A stretch of DNA of 64,000 nt. Origin: Glebionis coronaria (lineage: Eukaryota > Streptophyta > Magnoliopsida > Asterales > Asteraceae). The notes beneath the pieces are model-generated. The model saw nothing but the letters and a program-made list of their open reading frames with translations. It was not told the origin of the DNA and did no database searches. The DNA lies in assembly GCA_025667525.1 (NCBI GenBank), contig CM046878.1, forward strand, positions 510,888,274-510,952,273. Reading direction: 5' to 3'. Positions 47,693 to 61,200 of this stretch are shown here, piece by piece. Made by a program: the position numbers and the translations under genes. Position 1 is the first letter of the stretch, and every line of letters starts with the position of its first letter.

Positions 47693-50600
47693 ATGAGTTA
47701 TAGAGAACTAGGTCTTTATTTTAAAAACCTAAACTATAACTGTCGGTTTTCATTTTTCAAAGAGTCGGTGCACAAGACTTCGCGTGACTTCAGGTTCAAG
47801 CTACTTCTGGGATTACAACTTTAGTATACATTATTATGTATGCCTTATTGCCAAGTATTTATAAATAAATACTATGATCCCTTTATTGATATATATTTAT
47901 ATCTAGGATCCATTTATCAATATATATTTATGTCGTTAAACTTTTCGATAAAAGTTTATCATTTATTAATGATTAATTTAAATAAATACAACGAATTTCA
48001 TGATCTTTCTGTATTTATTTTTGAAGTATTTAAATTGCTTTTATTGCAAAATTTTATATTATGACCTTACATAACTTCATCTACGCGCGTTACTTTCATT
48101 GTTTAACCCTTTGTGATATCTATATAGATATTCAAATTGTCTTCCGTCTATTTGTGCTTGGACGTCTTTTAGCGTGATCTCTAGACCATTGTGTAGCTCA
48201 ATGTGTCCTTGGGATATACTAACCGCCATCGTGTGAGTCATACATCTAGAAACACCTCCTATAATCGTGTTGAATAATATCATGGTTTTTCATAATATTT
48301 TGTTGATTTTTATCACCGTTTTATACGACATGTGAAGATTTAATTCGTTGACATTTATATGTATCGACTCCGAAGTGTATTGTTCACTTATATCTCGGTA
48401 ACGTCATCGTTATTTTATAAATCAGCGTCTAGATTATGGCGCTAGAATTGGGATACGATTTTACTTATATAAAATTGTATCATTTGTTTTTCATTAACCT
48501 TCTCGCTCCCGGAGTGTAGCATGTTAATGTTCCACTCTTTTCTTGTTATGTTTTGTGTTTTTGACAATCGTGGCACCAAGGAGATTTGCCTAGTTTGCAC
48601 TTTGAAACTTAAATTATGAACGTCATGAACCGTTTGACTTTCAAATTTCTTGTTGGTATTCTTGCATTTTTATGCCATATTTTCTTTATATGCTCATTTA
48701 TATAATTCATATTTTATTACAATGTGATCAATACATGTGTATATGTAAATTTTTGGGTCATTAAAAAGTGTTGGTAAAACATATTAGATGACGTATAATA
48801 AAAATTGCATTATAATTTAAAATATTAATAAAGTTTGATTGAACTTTTAGATGTGTCAGAAAATGCATTTTATGCAGAAATTTTTAATGAGACTTAAGGT
48901 TGTCTATAAAATGTTCTTATAAACATTAGACTTAAAACTAAAATTTTTCGGGTCCGAATCATGTGTACTATATCATGAATGTATAAAATGGAGCTTTTGA
49001 ATAAAAATTGTGGATAATGAATTTTGTCAAAAAGGTTACCATTTTTATGAGTCAATATTAACGACTTAGATTTCGAAACTTTCCAAAATCGGAAACTTGT
49101 CTAATATATAAACATTCTAAATATAGAACTTTACAAGATTAACAATTATCGGATTAGTGGTGTTATCTGAAAACGAATAATATACTTTTCTTAAAAGCAT
49201 GTTTGTGTCGAGTAGTTTACACATATGGATTGCCTTATTTTTTTATATATATGACTCATTTGTCATTCGATGTTATTTTATTTTTATTTTCTTCTAACCT
49301 TTCACTGACTTGGGTTGAGTTTTGAAGTTTTGCCTTCACATTCTTCGTCGATATTTTATCGAGTGTCTCACGACGATTCCGTCTTAACCATATAACATTT
49401 TGAAACCCTATTAACTCGTGACCATTTCATTGGTTTTCCTATGAGCTACTATTTGCTACTTTTTGCAAACCTTTGGCTACTTTATACGTTGTCATAATGT
49501 TACCTTATAAATAAACCTGATATTGTTTTACGATTATTTTCACCGATTGTTTTTACTTTGGTCTTATAAAATACTTTTCGTAACATTGAAAGTTGCTTAT
49601 TGAGTATCCCACAAATTACTTGTATCCTATAAATTTATAAACTATTTTAAAATTCCATTTTACAAATGGCATGGTTTATATAAACATAAGAAACGTAACA
49701 CTTTTTGATGAAATGAAGCACTGCATTGCTAGCCCTAAATTATACATGGCCTGATCACCTATGTCTAATTTAGAAGGAGCCATACTAGGCTGAATAGTAG
49801 TCAACTTAAAAATCTTGATAATAATCAACTTTTTACTTGTATCTATGATAAAGATAAATAAAATGAAATAAAGAGGAAAGAAGTTTTGAAAACCTTTATA
49901 ATTTATGCAAGTGGCGCAATTTCTATGCATCCGCATATGTTTTCTTACCTTTTCTTGAACGATTATGCGCTTACGAATACGTTTTTATTCGACGATCGTT
50001 TTCTACTTGTTACTTCATTTTATCTTATAACTAAATTCTTTTGACAGTTCGTCTAATTACTGACTGTTGGTAAAAGACTTGAAAGTCTTGATGTTTTATC
50101 CTTCCTTCTCGTCCAATCTTCTTTATGCGACTCGGTAGATCTTTGGACTGTCTCCGCACGTGAATAATGAATTATCACTAGAGTGATTTCCGTATATCCG
50201 GGATGACGTCCGTCACTCTCGTTTGTCTCGAAATCCACTCTTGTGAACCGTGCTTTGACTTCTCTCTTTAAACACTAACATCGTTCATTTGATTTGTTTT
50301 AATTACAAGTGATTATTAGGAATTTTCTTTGATTACATTTTTGTATGGATCTTATTTCCGATCATGTAACGACCACCGCTAAATTAACGAGCTGATGTTG
50401 GTGAACCACCGACCGCACTAACAAAATTGACAACTTGTTTAATCTATGATTTCTTATCGTCATACCATCAACGCCTTTATTTTATTATTCTCTTTAAGAA
50501 TTCATACGACATTTGCTTCGTCCCCTTTTGTACCATTGATTTCGTACTGATTGTTGACTATTATTTTCATTCGTATTCGTTTGTTATCTTGTTACTTTTT

Positions 50601-51932
50601 GAAACCCGAATATGTCCCATGTTTATTTTGACATATTAAACACCCTTATGTATTTCTACAACGTATTATAAAATTTTATGGAATTTTTATACATTTTTCA
50701 ATGATTTTAATTACCGAAATAACAACTACAAGTAAAAGGTCAAATCTACACTTTCCCTTTTGTATAAATATAACTAGTGTCTAAAATGACAAAATGTCTT
50801 ACCTTTTGAACAAATTGACTTATGTCATACTTTACTTTTAATGTAATGAAATTACCGGTTTAATTTTTATTCCTGATAATGATTTAATTTGGAAATTATA
50901 TTTCTAAATCGTAACCATCAATATGAGTTTAATTAATAAATTCATGTCATTCTTTCAAAGTTTCTTAAGATAACCAAAATAAATTATGAAGCTATTTAAC
51001 TTCTATTTTTAATATATCATCTTTATCAAGAAAGTACCTCAATTGAGTTTTAAGGTAATACCAAAACCGGGATGGATACTTGTGACAAACCTTATTTTAA
51101 TGTTGATATTTAGTTTACACTTCGTCTCACTTTCTTTCTAATGTGAATTATTGTGTTTTACGGTTACGTGAGTCGAGATCCCTTGTCGATCGTCAACCTT
51201 AAATCATTTTAGCACATTGTTTTCGTTTATGCGTTTATTAAATTGATTTTTATCTCGTACTGTTCCTCGTATTGAAGATCACTATTTGATGTTATGTTCG
51301 ACCTTTTCTTTTTATGTACTTATGTGGTATGTGATCTAGTCTAATGATCGTAAGTTGTGAGAACTTGAGGCGGCATCATCCGATGACGTCCGATCATGTA
51401 GAGCACATATTATGTAATATCTTTTTGACTTTCAACGACGATGTTCATTGAGTTTTTGAATGCGCGTTGGCGAAAGTGAGATGGTGTCTTTGTATTATCT
51501 TTTGAGTAGGGACCCGCGTGTGAGCCCCCTCCGACGACGAAAATGTTTTTCTTGTTAGTACTTTTTATGTGTGTCCATGGCTATCCGGCCGATGGATATC
51601 CTTTAATTTGCAACATTCCTTTTAACTGGACTTACCCGTAAACCCTGTCATCTATTCTTGTCGACGAATGAGCTTCATGTGATTCATAAAATTTTCATGT
51701 GTCGAGCTTGACGGGTGACTTGTGGATAAGGATTTATTTATTCCTTTTTGGTGAAATACAACTTGACGACAAGTTGCGTTTTGTAAAAGAACCAGTGGAG
51801 ATCGTGGATCGAGATTCACGTAGAAACGTGAAGACTTCTTTATAAGGAATGCCATCATCCTTCCGAGTAGTGAACAACTCGTGTATGAGGCGAGTTGAGC
51901 GCCGGGACGTCGCTCCCTTAAGGTGGTGAGGA
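47693..51932 (+). other. Interior of the nested element, no intact gene
   Basis: AT-rich, stops throughout. The only pol trace I can read is near the end (next entry). Frames such as 48077-48283 and 49676-49936 on the minus strand lack family features. Confidence 0.75.
51741..51850 (+). pseudogene. Chromovirus pol scrap (linker before chromodomain)
   Basis: Around 51762-51815 one plus frame reads IQLDDKLRFVKEPVEIVDRD. The Tekay-like pol at 12837-13274 has the equivalent [15 protein letters not shown] and EIMDREV. Upstream text (TTTTCATGTGTCGA) resembles FHVSN. Decay and small indels surround it. Confidence 0.75.
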
Positions 51933-54499
51933 TGTAAAACCCGTAAAAATAAGGTCATAATTTAATTCTACTTTCAATTATTTTGAAGTATTTTATAACG
52001 TTAAATATTATTATGTTTAACAGTTTAAGTTGAAACCGATATTAAATATTTTATTTTAATATTTTGACGAGTAACGAGGACAACTAGTGATCGCGATACC
52101 GACGGATGCCTAAAAATTTTATATTTTATTATCGATCGTTTCGATATTTAATATTTTCGACGATATCGTTTTAATTACGTATCGAGTCGTTATATTATTA
52201 TTTTTCGTGTGCGTTTAAACTTTTTAGTATTTTTACGAAACCCGAGTCTCGTAAATATTTAAAATTTACAATTTATATTTTCTACCCTTTTAAACTATTT
52301 TATTACATTTTGGACCAAAACTATCACAAATTGGCAAAAACTACCCTAACCTTACACTAAATAAATAAATTCCACTCACATTCTTACACACACAAAATAT
52401 TTAAAAATAAAAACAAACCCCCCCACCCTTTCTCTCTTCCTTTGCCGTGAGACACCAAGAACACCACACCAAATCTTTCAATTTTCTTGATTATCTTGTT
52501 TGATCCATCCAAAAACAAAACAAGTCCACCTCCTAATTTTTCAAGGTGATTCCAATGGTACCATTTTTATCAACATGCATTAAGTTTTTAATTTTGATAA
52601 AAACTAGGCTTGTTAGGTGGAGATTTTGATCATGGATGTGTTAGTAGTGATAATCAAATAGTGTTTATGCTATGTTTTTATTAAAAAGTTGATTTTTAAT
52701 TTTTGGGTTTTTGATTTTGATGATGATACAAGTGTTAGGATTAGTTTATGATGATATTAGGATGTTAGAATGATGATAAAAGTTGTTGGTTTTAATCAAA
52801 AACTTGATTTTGTATGGTTTTTAAATGGTCAATTTTGGGCAGTAGGTTTGAGGACATTTTCGAGGGTCTTAAGTCTGGATATAGGATGATATTATAGGAT
52901 AATGTTGTAGAGAATTTCGAGAGCTTCGATTTCATATAAAGTAGGCCTTCCAATTCATTACGGATCAAAAGTTACACTAGTTTGATTTTCGTTTACCGGG
53001 AGACGAGTGTCGACACAATCCAAAAATTGTTGTCGATATTTGGATCGAATCTCGGGGACTATAAAATGAGTTTCAAAATGATTCAAGGGCTTTTCTCAGG
53101 CCCCAAGTTTAGCATTTTGAGTCTATTTTTAGAATCAAGTGGCGGTTTTACAAATGGAGTTGTTTAGAATGGTCAAAATGGTTTCGTAAGTCAAGGTCGC
53201 TAAACTGTCCGGATTTTGTGATTCAAAGATGAGTCGGGCAGGGAACTTTAGAAGTAAAATCTTTTGATGGGCTCTTAAGAGGACTTTATACATATAGTAA
53301 GTAAGTTCTCTGAGTAGTATCATGAAGTTTTGATGTGTTTAAGTATGGGAAAATAGCTTGGACATTCGGTATGTTCCGGCAGATTTTTATTAAAGGCGTA
53401 GAATAATAAAATAAATATATAGGAGAGTGTAATAGTATCACTTGTATCGTTTTCTCTCTAGTTTGTCGTGATTTTATGAGTCGAGTTTTATATTCTTATG
53501 TATGGTTTATTTCTCGAGTCTATTATTAATGAACGCACCTCATTTGATAGGTTGCGGTTCTCGTGTTTGAAAGGCATCATCTATCGTCGGTGATCGTCTC
53601 ATTACCACTATTGGCTAAGGTGAGTCTATAGCCTCGTTTACGCAATTATATGATTTTTAAAAACCCGCGAGGGGGAATAAATGTTTTTATAAACTTAGAA
53701 CACAAGGTTTTTATGGTATGCTTTGTCCCTCTATGAATGGACCCGTGGTTGCCTTTAAATTGCATTAAGTGATTGCCATTGTTAAAGCCTCAATTATGGA
53801 CCGTTAATTAACCTATGACGGGTTAACCGCTAGTACGATTAATAGATCTATGGGGGAAGCCGCCCCGGTTCAGTTTGTGTGGACTTGTCACAGAAGCTTA
53901 GGCCCGACCTCCACACTGTTTGGACATATTGTATTGAGAAGTCAGGTATACGGCAATGTACCAATAATCTGGGGGTAACGACAATTAATAAATCTCTTGT
54001 CTTATTTGACCTAACGGAGTGTCTAAGGGCTCGGTTCCATGAGCTTATTGCAATTTATGCTATATACAATTATCATTGTTGATGTAAATTATTATTTGAT
54101 GCTTATAAGCATGCCACAAACTTATAATCTTTGCTGGTGTTCAAAATGATTACATAAACCTATAGATTCACTCGGCATTTTTGCTGATTGTTTTACTCAC
54201 ATGTATTTCAGGTAATTAAGAAGTGGAAGCTTGGAGGTCACGGGAATGAAGTTGTGCACAGCTATGTTGTTCAAACTCTTTGATTTATTTATCGTTCCAT
54301 TTTTAAAACAAACTAATATGTTGTTTTAACTTATCTTTTGGTAACGATTACTTAGGACTACGCTTCTCTGATGAATGTTTTGGGAACGATAAATCTAAAA
54401 CGTCTCTTTTCGAGTCGTTCTATATAAATTATGTGTTGTTGTATCATTGTTTAGCACACAAAGATGTATTCCGCTACGTGTAAATTTGGGGGTGTTAAA
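51933..54499 (+). mobile_element. 3' LTR of the nested element
   Basis: 2,567 bp, near-identical to 45111-47676. The purine-rich tract before it marks the plus-strand primer site. Confidence 0.93.
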
Positions 54500-55846
54500 A
54501 TTAGGCTCGTTGCGATCATTTTGACTCAACCCGAATAGACTTATCCAAGTTTATTCTAGAAAGTATCCTTAACCATGTAGACCTTGATTGGTTTATTAGG
54601 CTAAGCATCCACGAGTCTCATTACTTGAGATTTTAAATTGTGGAGAACGAGAAATGATAGAGTCAATTATAAGTCGGTATTCTTACATAAGCACACTTGG
54701 TGTAATTATAAGCTTTTCCTCCCATCGCCTTAAATAAATAAATGCAATAAGTAAGGTCGTATGATTTTATTGAATTACTTAGCTTCTAGCCCAAGATCGT
54801 TTAAAAGTTGCTCGGTAATGATAAGAGTTCATAGCAAGGCATAACTAATAAAGTGGGGCGCGAAGATTGGCAAGTCCGAAAAGGCCCTTACAAGGCATGA
54901 GGATTCCATTTTATTGCTAATGATCCAAGATGATGTGAAAAGCATTATTCCCAAAATCAATATGAAGGATCAAGACGCACGACGAAAAGCAATCAACTCC
55001 CATAAAGATCATGGATAAGTATATCCGAAAAGACCCTAACAAGGTATGAGGATAAATAGATCCAAGTCCGAAAAGGAGGCGGATCATTGTATCTCAAAAT
55101 CCCAAATTATGATTCAAGAAATAATGATGAAGTCGTGGTCAACAAAGTTGGAGTATCTCTCAAAATACTCCAAGTGAATAAATTCTATTAAAGAAGAGAA
55201 GACCATTATTTCAAGAACGTCTCTCAAGATATGAAGTATGAAGTACATGCCAAATATCGGCCCGAGAAAGGTCTCAAATCGTGAAGCGAGTTATGCCAAG
55301 ATATGAACTTTTTGAGGTCTCGAGAAGCAGTTTTAAGAGATTTTGTCCTTTAGCTAAATATTAATCAAATCGTCCTACTTTGCTTTCAGCCTAAATAAAC
55401 TATCGCAATAAGTCCAAAAATGCATCTTCATGATCATTCTAAGACAAAAATAAAATATAAGAGATACACCTAGGAATAAGGGAGTTTAAGCCTATAATTA
55501 AGCCATGTGTGTAAGTGTTTGTTTTGTTAACTTATAATAACAATGATCTCGTTTTTAAGCTTAGTTTGGGGAACGTGAAACTTGAGGGTGATAAATCTTC
55601 GCAGCACCAAATCCCTAATGTAAGTCCTTGATCTCTTTGCAAGTTATTTCCATATAGCTATTTTCAAGTGAAAATGGGTTTCTATCCCTTTTGTTTCCTT
55701 CACAACTTTTATTTCTCTTTAGTACTTTAATTTTTGTTTAATAGTATGTTAATAAGGCCAAGGTTGATTGACTACGAGAAAAGTGTAAATTTGCTTTACC
55801 ACTAAGCATTGCATGAGGGCATGGCAATCGTTAAGTGTAGGGGATT
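54500..55846 (+). other. Athila-1 3' non-coding region, right part
   Basis: Resumes Athila-1 after the insertion and ends in the polypurine tract AAGTGTAGGGGATT (55833-55846). No ORF above 60 codons with a recognisable domain, so no envelope-like gene is supported. Confidence 0.75.
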
Positions 55847-57415
55847 TGATAGGTGTGAAAACACCCATCCTTTTACCACTTATTTCTTGCTAAAACGAGA
55901 CCAAAATGCGTATTTAATATCATTTGTTTGGAATTATGCGTGGTTTGTGTGTTTGTTGTGTTTTCAGAGCCAACCGGATAAATATTGAAAAAAACATGGG
56001 ATTGCACGGGTTTTATCGAAGAAAAAGACTCAAGACGAAGTCTATTGTCCAAGAGATGCAAAAGATTTGAAGTCAATGGGCCTATTTGAAAGATTTATCG
56101 AAGAAAAGGACCAAAGATGGAAGATTTATATATGTCGAAGAACTCAAGTCTATTAAACGAATAAATTAAAAGAGGAGTTGAATTTATTCATCGACAAATC
56201 CCGAATCTGAGTCGAAAACGTCAACTTTACTGAAAAAACGAGAAGACAAAAAGAAAGAAAGAAAGCCCACTCACCAACCAAGCCCAAGGACTATAAATAG
56301 CCTCCCCTTCACAACTTGGGATCCAGATTTTATTTTTCTTGTTATTTTCTTTTTGTTTCATAGGAAACCCACCAACACTACTAGGTTGTTTGGTGATTTT
56401 TATTTTTCTTGAATCCATCATAAATTTTGTAAGTTTTAATCCTTCCTTTTGTTGTTTAACCTTAATCTTTTAATACCATCTTTCATTTAATCTTGTTCAT
56501 CTTTCTCTTGTTGATTTAAAGTTTTAAAGTTTGATTTGGTTGATTTTGATCTTTAAAAGTAAGTGGGTTTTGTGTTTTTGTTGATTTGGTTTGATGTTTA
56601 TCATTAGTAGATGATTAGTGGTTAGTTTGGTTTAATCTTTGGTGAAAACTTGGTTGATTTTAGTCAAATTCGTGTTTTGGGTTTATCTCCCTGTTCTTCG
56701 TCTTCATAAGCTGCCCAGATTCCGAACCAACAGAATATTCCGAACCAAGCTTTTCTCTAATTTATTCTGAACCAACAAAGCTATTCCGAACGAGTCTTTT
56801 CTTCCAATTATTTCGAACGAGCAAATATTCCGGATGAGCATGATTATTCTGGATAAAGGATTATTCCGGATGAGTTAAGTATTCCGAACCAAGCTTTTCT
56901 CCTTTTTATTCCGAATGAAGTACATATTCCGAACGAGTACTTATTCCGCATGAACATGTTATTCCGGATGAGCGATTATTCCGAATAAGTGATTTTTCCA
57001 TTTTTATTCCGAACGAGTTTGTTATTCCGAATAAACGAAACATTCCGAACCAAGGTATTTTCCGAACGAGCTATTTCTTTTGATTATTCCAGATGAGGAA
57101 CATTTATTCCGGATCAAGTGATATTCCGAATGAAGGAAGTTTAGTGTTTCAAGTTTTATATATTAAGTCTTAATTTACTTTTTACTGTTTAGTTCTTATT
57201 TCAGCTTTATTATTTTTAAATTGTTTTTAACTTGTTCTTAATTTGTCAATTGCTTTTAGCTTTTTTTACCACTTTGCTCATTTATTTCTTTTTAGTAGAA
57301 TAGAAAATCCAATCCCCCTTTTATCTACCAAGAACGATAATTCCACTTTGAACCGTGATCCATTCGAGAAGATACCGAGAAAACGAACTTCAACCCATAC
57401 AAATATCAAGTATCA
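55847..57415 (+). mobile_element. 3' LTR of Athila-1
   Basis: 1,569 bp, same ends as the 5' LTR. Carries the matching ATTCCGAAY-type array (56717-57134). The frames at 55873, 56227 and 57243 mirror those in the other LTR. Confidence 0.95.
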
Positions 57416-57420
57416 ATTAT

Positions 57421-57535
57421 GCAACTTAGCTTCAAGAAAAAGATAGTTTTGATACAAACCTAATTGAAAGTATTTTAATTAGGTTTCCAATCGAAGAGGA
57501 ACTATTCAACCCCCCCCCCCCTTCCAGTTTCTACA
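57421..57535 (+). mobile_element. SIRE-b LTR, right end
   Basis: Completes the LTR broken by Athila-1. A 12-base C run (57510-57521) precedes the TTCTACA terminus. Confidence 0.7.
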
Positions 57536-57537
57536 AT

Positions 57538-57548
57538 TGGTATCAGAG
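57538..57548 (+). other. SIRE-b primer-binding site
   Basis: TGGTATCAGAG, the standard plant initiator-Met site, two bases after the LTR terminus. Shows the SIRE-b body lies to the right. Confidence 0.88.
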
Positions 57549-58270
57549 TGATGGTCAATCAAGATCTTTGAAGTATATTTTACTTTGAAACTTGGATCGA
57601 TCCATTGTCTCCTTAAATTAGAAGGTCAAGTTGTACTAAAGTTTCTCTTTGGTCTAAACTATTTCTTCTTGGAAAATAGGTCTTTCAATTGATCATATTG
57701 CATTAGTAGCATTTATACATTTTAGATCTACCTTTGAAATGTATCTACTAGTTTGCTATCTTGCTTTTGTGTAGGAACTCATGAAGATCAATCATATTGG
57801 TTGTGAATTGAGTCACTTGCACTTGTAGAAGATTCATCTTCATCGATCTTCAACATCCTTAAATGATGACATCAAGATGATTGGAAATGATACTAGTCAT
57901 TGAAGACTTAGTATTCATCGTAGTCACTCTTGGGGCTTGCATTGATGGATTGGAATGCTTTTTGTGGCCAAGGTACGTTTTCGTTCTTCCACACGCCCTT
58001 TGATCAATCTTTTGATCATTACTTGACTATGTGCTTGTTCTTGGCATCCTTGCCTTGACATTTGCTTGTTATTTGTGATTCCTTTCCTTTATCCTCTCAA
58101 ACCCTCATTGCTTGGATACTTGACTCACTATGGTGATGTAGAGTGAGTTAGTAGTAGCTTAAAGTATCAAGCATGATATCCATGGTTTGCACTCATACGG
58201 TTAGTAGGCCCTTTGTGGGAGAGAAAGTGAATCAATACCTTGCTCATACTTTGGTCTAGACTAAGGCTAT
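57549..58270 (+). other. SIRE-b leader, cut by the next insertion
   Basis: Non-coding 5' leader of SIRE-b. No gag is reached before Athila-2 inserts at 58271. Nothing else is recognised. Confidence 0.65.
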
Positions 58271-61200
58271 TGATGAGACTGCTTTTATACATGGTCTCAT
58301 CGTTCTTTTTGGGCTTTAAATGCATAAAACATCATCATATACACCATATATATGCTTGTATTTGTTGCTTGTGTAATTTAGGTACGGATATTGAGAAAAC
58401 AACAAAAGATCACAAGAATCATACAAAAACGAACACGGGAAACGAAGACGCACAATGAACCAAGCCCTAATGAAGAATTTTCCAAGAAAACCCTTGAGGA
58501 TTTGAAGTTTGTGCAAGAAGGGTCCTCCAATGTTGATGAACTGACACTTTAGACCCTTGTATATTTATAATTATAAGTTTGGTCCCTAAAGTTTGTCAAA
58601 ATTACCAAAAAAGGCCCTCCACTTTGAAGAACTGGCAATTTTAGTCCCTCAACAAAGTTAAAATGTCAACCATTATCATCCACAAGTCAAATTTATAATG
58701 AAGTCCTTCAAAGTACAAGAAAAGACAAGATTGGTCCTTTAAAAATATCAAAATTACAAAAAGGACCCTTGACTCTCAACATTTGGCAAGAATGGTCCCT
58801 CAAAAATGAATACTTGGCAATTTTAGTCCTCCAAGATGTCAATCATACAAGTCAAGACCATGATCAATCAAGAAAATGCCAAAACAGCCTTCAAAAATCA
58901 CAAAATGGCAAGAAATACCCCTGAAAATACTTAGGAAAAGTATTTGGGGCAAAAGTGTGAAAAGTAAAACTTCACTTTCAAACGAAATCAGGTTTTAAGG
59001 AAAAAGATGGAAATGGCAAGTTTGTCAAAGATAAGGGTTTAATACTGGCCGACAGCCAAACAAACCTAGGCCAACCAGAGAACGCCACCTGTCCCACTCA
59101 CTCCTCTCCTCCAATCACACTCCACCAATTTGCCACCTCAACCATCCACTCACCCGAGTTTATACTTAATTAATCCTTGGCGCCATTAACATCTTTTTAA
59201 ATCTTAATTAACCTAAAACGGATTAAACTAAGCAACAATTCACTCCAAGAACACAATTAGGTTTTCTTAATTGTGTTGAAATTAGGCCCTAAGATTGTGC
59301 AGATTAGTTATTAAGCATGCCTTAATCATAACCCAACCTTAAAAATGGACACCTCATCACCCCTTTATCCCTCACATGATTCCCCTGCTACAACAAAGAA
59401 GAAGCTGCCAAAATTGGGACAGCCATCCAACGGGCTTAATTCTAGCTTGCATCTTAAGCTTGTTACACACCTTTGGATCAACTTTTCACTTGCCAGCTCC
59501 CACATAACTCCAATTTAGTCACATGATTCTACAAAAAAGGACAAAGACTCCAAGGGTAATTTGGGACTTCTTCAGCCATTAGGGTTTCCTTTTTAGCATC
59601 CTTAGATCATTTGTATGCATATATAACGGCTTTAGTTCATTACATTGTAGCTTGCTTTTTGAATTATCCTTGGTTCACAAATCTGTAAATCATATATTCT
59701 ATTAATGGAATGTGTTTGAATTTGATGAAGAAAGTTTAATTGCCAATCATTATTACTGCTTGTTATTGTTCTTAGTTTGTTATTCTTGAATCTTAAACCT
59801 GTTTTCAAAAGGGAGGTTGCAAAAGTTTGCAATTTTTCCATTTTTCTTGATATTCTGCTAAGTTCTTGGTACACCTTGGAGTTCTTGTGATATAAGGCTG
59901 GTCTATACACCCTGATATTGTGATATCAAGGTGTTGTGAAGCTTATAACTTGGGAATAATCAAGTGTGGAGTACAAGAGTTGCATTAATCAAGGTTTGTC
60001 AATTTTTCTGTTTTGAATATTGTGCTCTTAACTCTGTTGAATCTTAGCAGGGTTGTTGTTGGAAGCTTGTGCTTGTTCTAGCTAGCACATAAGCTCTAAA
60101 AATCGTGGGTGTTGATGTACATCCATGAGGTTTGTCTTAAAACTCTAAAGATCTGTCAAAAAGTTAATTTTTGGTGATTTTGTGTGCAACTTGAGTTCTT
60201 CTGGATATTGTGGCTTAATCTTGCTTGAATCTTCTTATCTCATGTGTGTGTATGTGTTTGATTGTGCTTGGGTAGTGTTAGAACACACTTATACTTTGTT
60301 AATTCAAGATTAAAAAAGATAAGGGGGTGTTTGGGTCTACCTGTTTAAGATCATAGAGTGTTATTGTGTTATTGGAAAGTGTTGTTTGTGTTTGTTATCT
60401 GTTATATGCTTGTAATAGACCATAAACCAGCAAGAAATCGGACTTGAACACTTGAATCACAGATTGTGCTATAAAAACTTGAATTTTCACTGATTTGAAC
60501 TAGGATCTTGGGAACACTTAGGGTGTATGCATGCTTAGGTCTAAAAGTGCTTAAAACAAAGTTATTATAACCTGTTTGAAAGATTTGAGTGATTGAATTT
60601 GGATCTTGTGCCAAGTATATCAGCAAGAACACCTTTGGCCAATTTTTGAACATCAGTGAACTTCATATGCTTGAATCTTGTTCTAATCTTGTTGCCAATA
60701 CATGAAACCTGTTTAAACTTGTTCATCTAAGTTTATTATAGCTTGTGTGTTGATTTGGTATAATTTGTTTAGCTTATTCTTGCTAAAACAGCTTTTGGTC
60801 ATATCTGCTATACTTGTTCATAATTTGTCCAGATCTGGTGATGTTTTGATTAAACTGTACAAATTGGCTTGTTGAATTTGTGATTTCTTTTTTGTATTTG
60901 ACTCCTTTTGATCCACTGATCAATTGGGTGCCTTTGTGTAACTTGAATCTCCAAAAAAGTCACTAAAGACAAAAAGTCAAGAAAGTCAAGCAGGGGGAAA
61001 AGTTCCCACTGCTTAACCACCAAAACATACCACTCCTAGTGTAAAATTGAGGTCAGCTTATTAATAAGCTAAATTAGCTTATTCAAACGAGAAACAACTT
61101 GTTTTTTGTAATAGGTCTTCATCATTTGACCCATTTGACTAGACGGGAGCTTATTGGACTTTGACTTTGACTTTTTGCTAGAAAACCAACTTATTTGACT

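Larger units (their letters stand above)
45111..54499 (+). mobile_element. Nested chromovirus-derived element, nearly coding-free
   Basis: 9,389 bp. LTRs 45111-47676 (2,566 bp) and 51933-54499 (2,567 bp) both run TGTAAAACCCG to GGGGGTGTTAAA. Target duplications ATTAG at 45106-45110 and 54500-54504 are perfect. An initiator-Met-type primer site and a purine-rich 3' boundary (AAGGTGGTGAGGA) fit a chromovirus. LTRs are about 99 percent alike by eye, yet the 4.26-kb interior holds only scraps of pol, so it resembles a LARD-like non-autonomous element. Confidence 0.9.
37147..57415 (+). mobile_element. Athila-1 element, with nested insertion
   Basis: 20,269 bp overall and about 10.9 kb without the nested element. 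Both LTRs run TGATAGGTGTG to AAGTATCA. Target duplications ATTAT at 37142-37146 and 57416-57420 are perfect. Order: LTR, TGGCGCC primer site, gag, protease, RT, RNase H, integrase, long non-coding 3' region, polypurine tract AGTGTAGGGGA, LTR. The long 3' region after integrase is usual for Athila. By eye the LTRs differ at about 3-4 percent of sites. Every ORF is broken, so it cannot move on its own. Confidence 0.93.
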
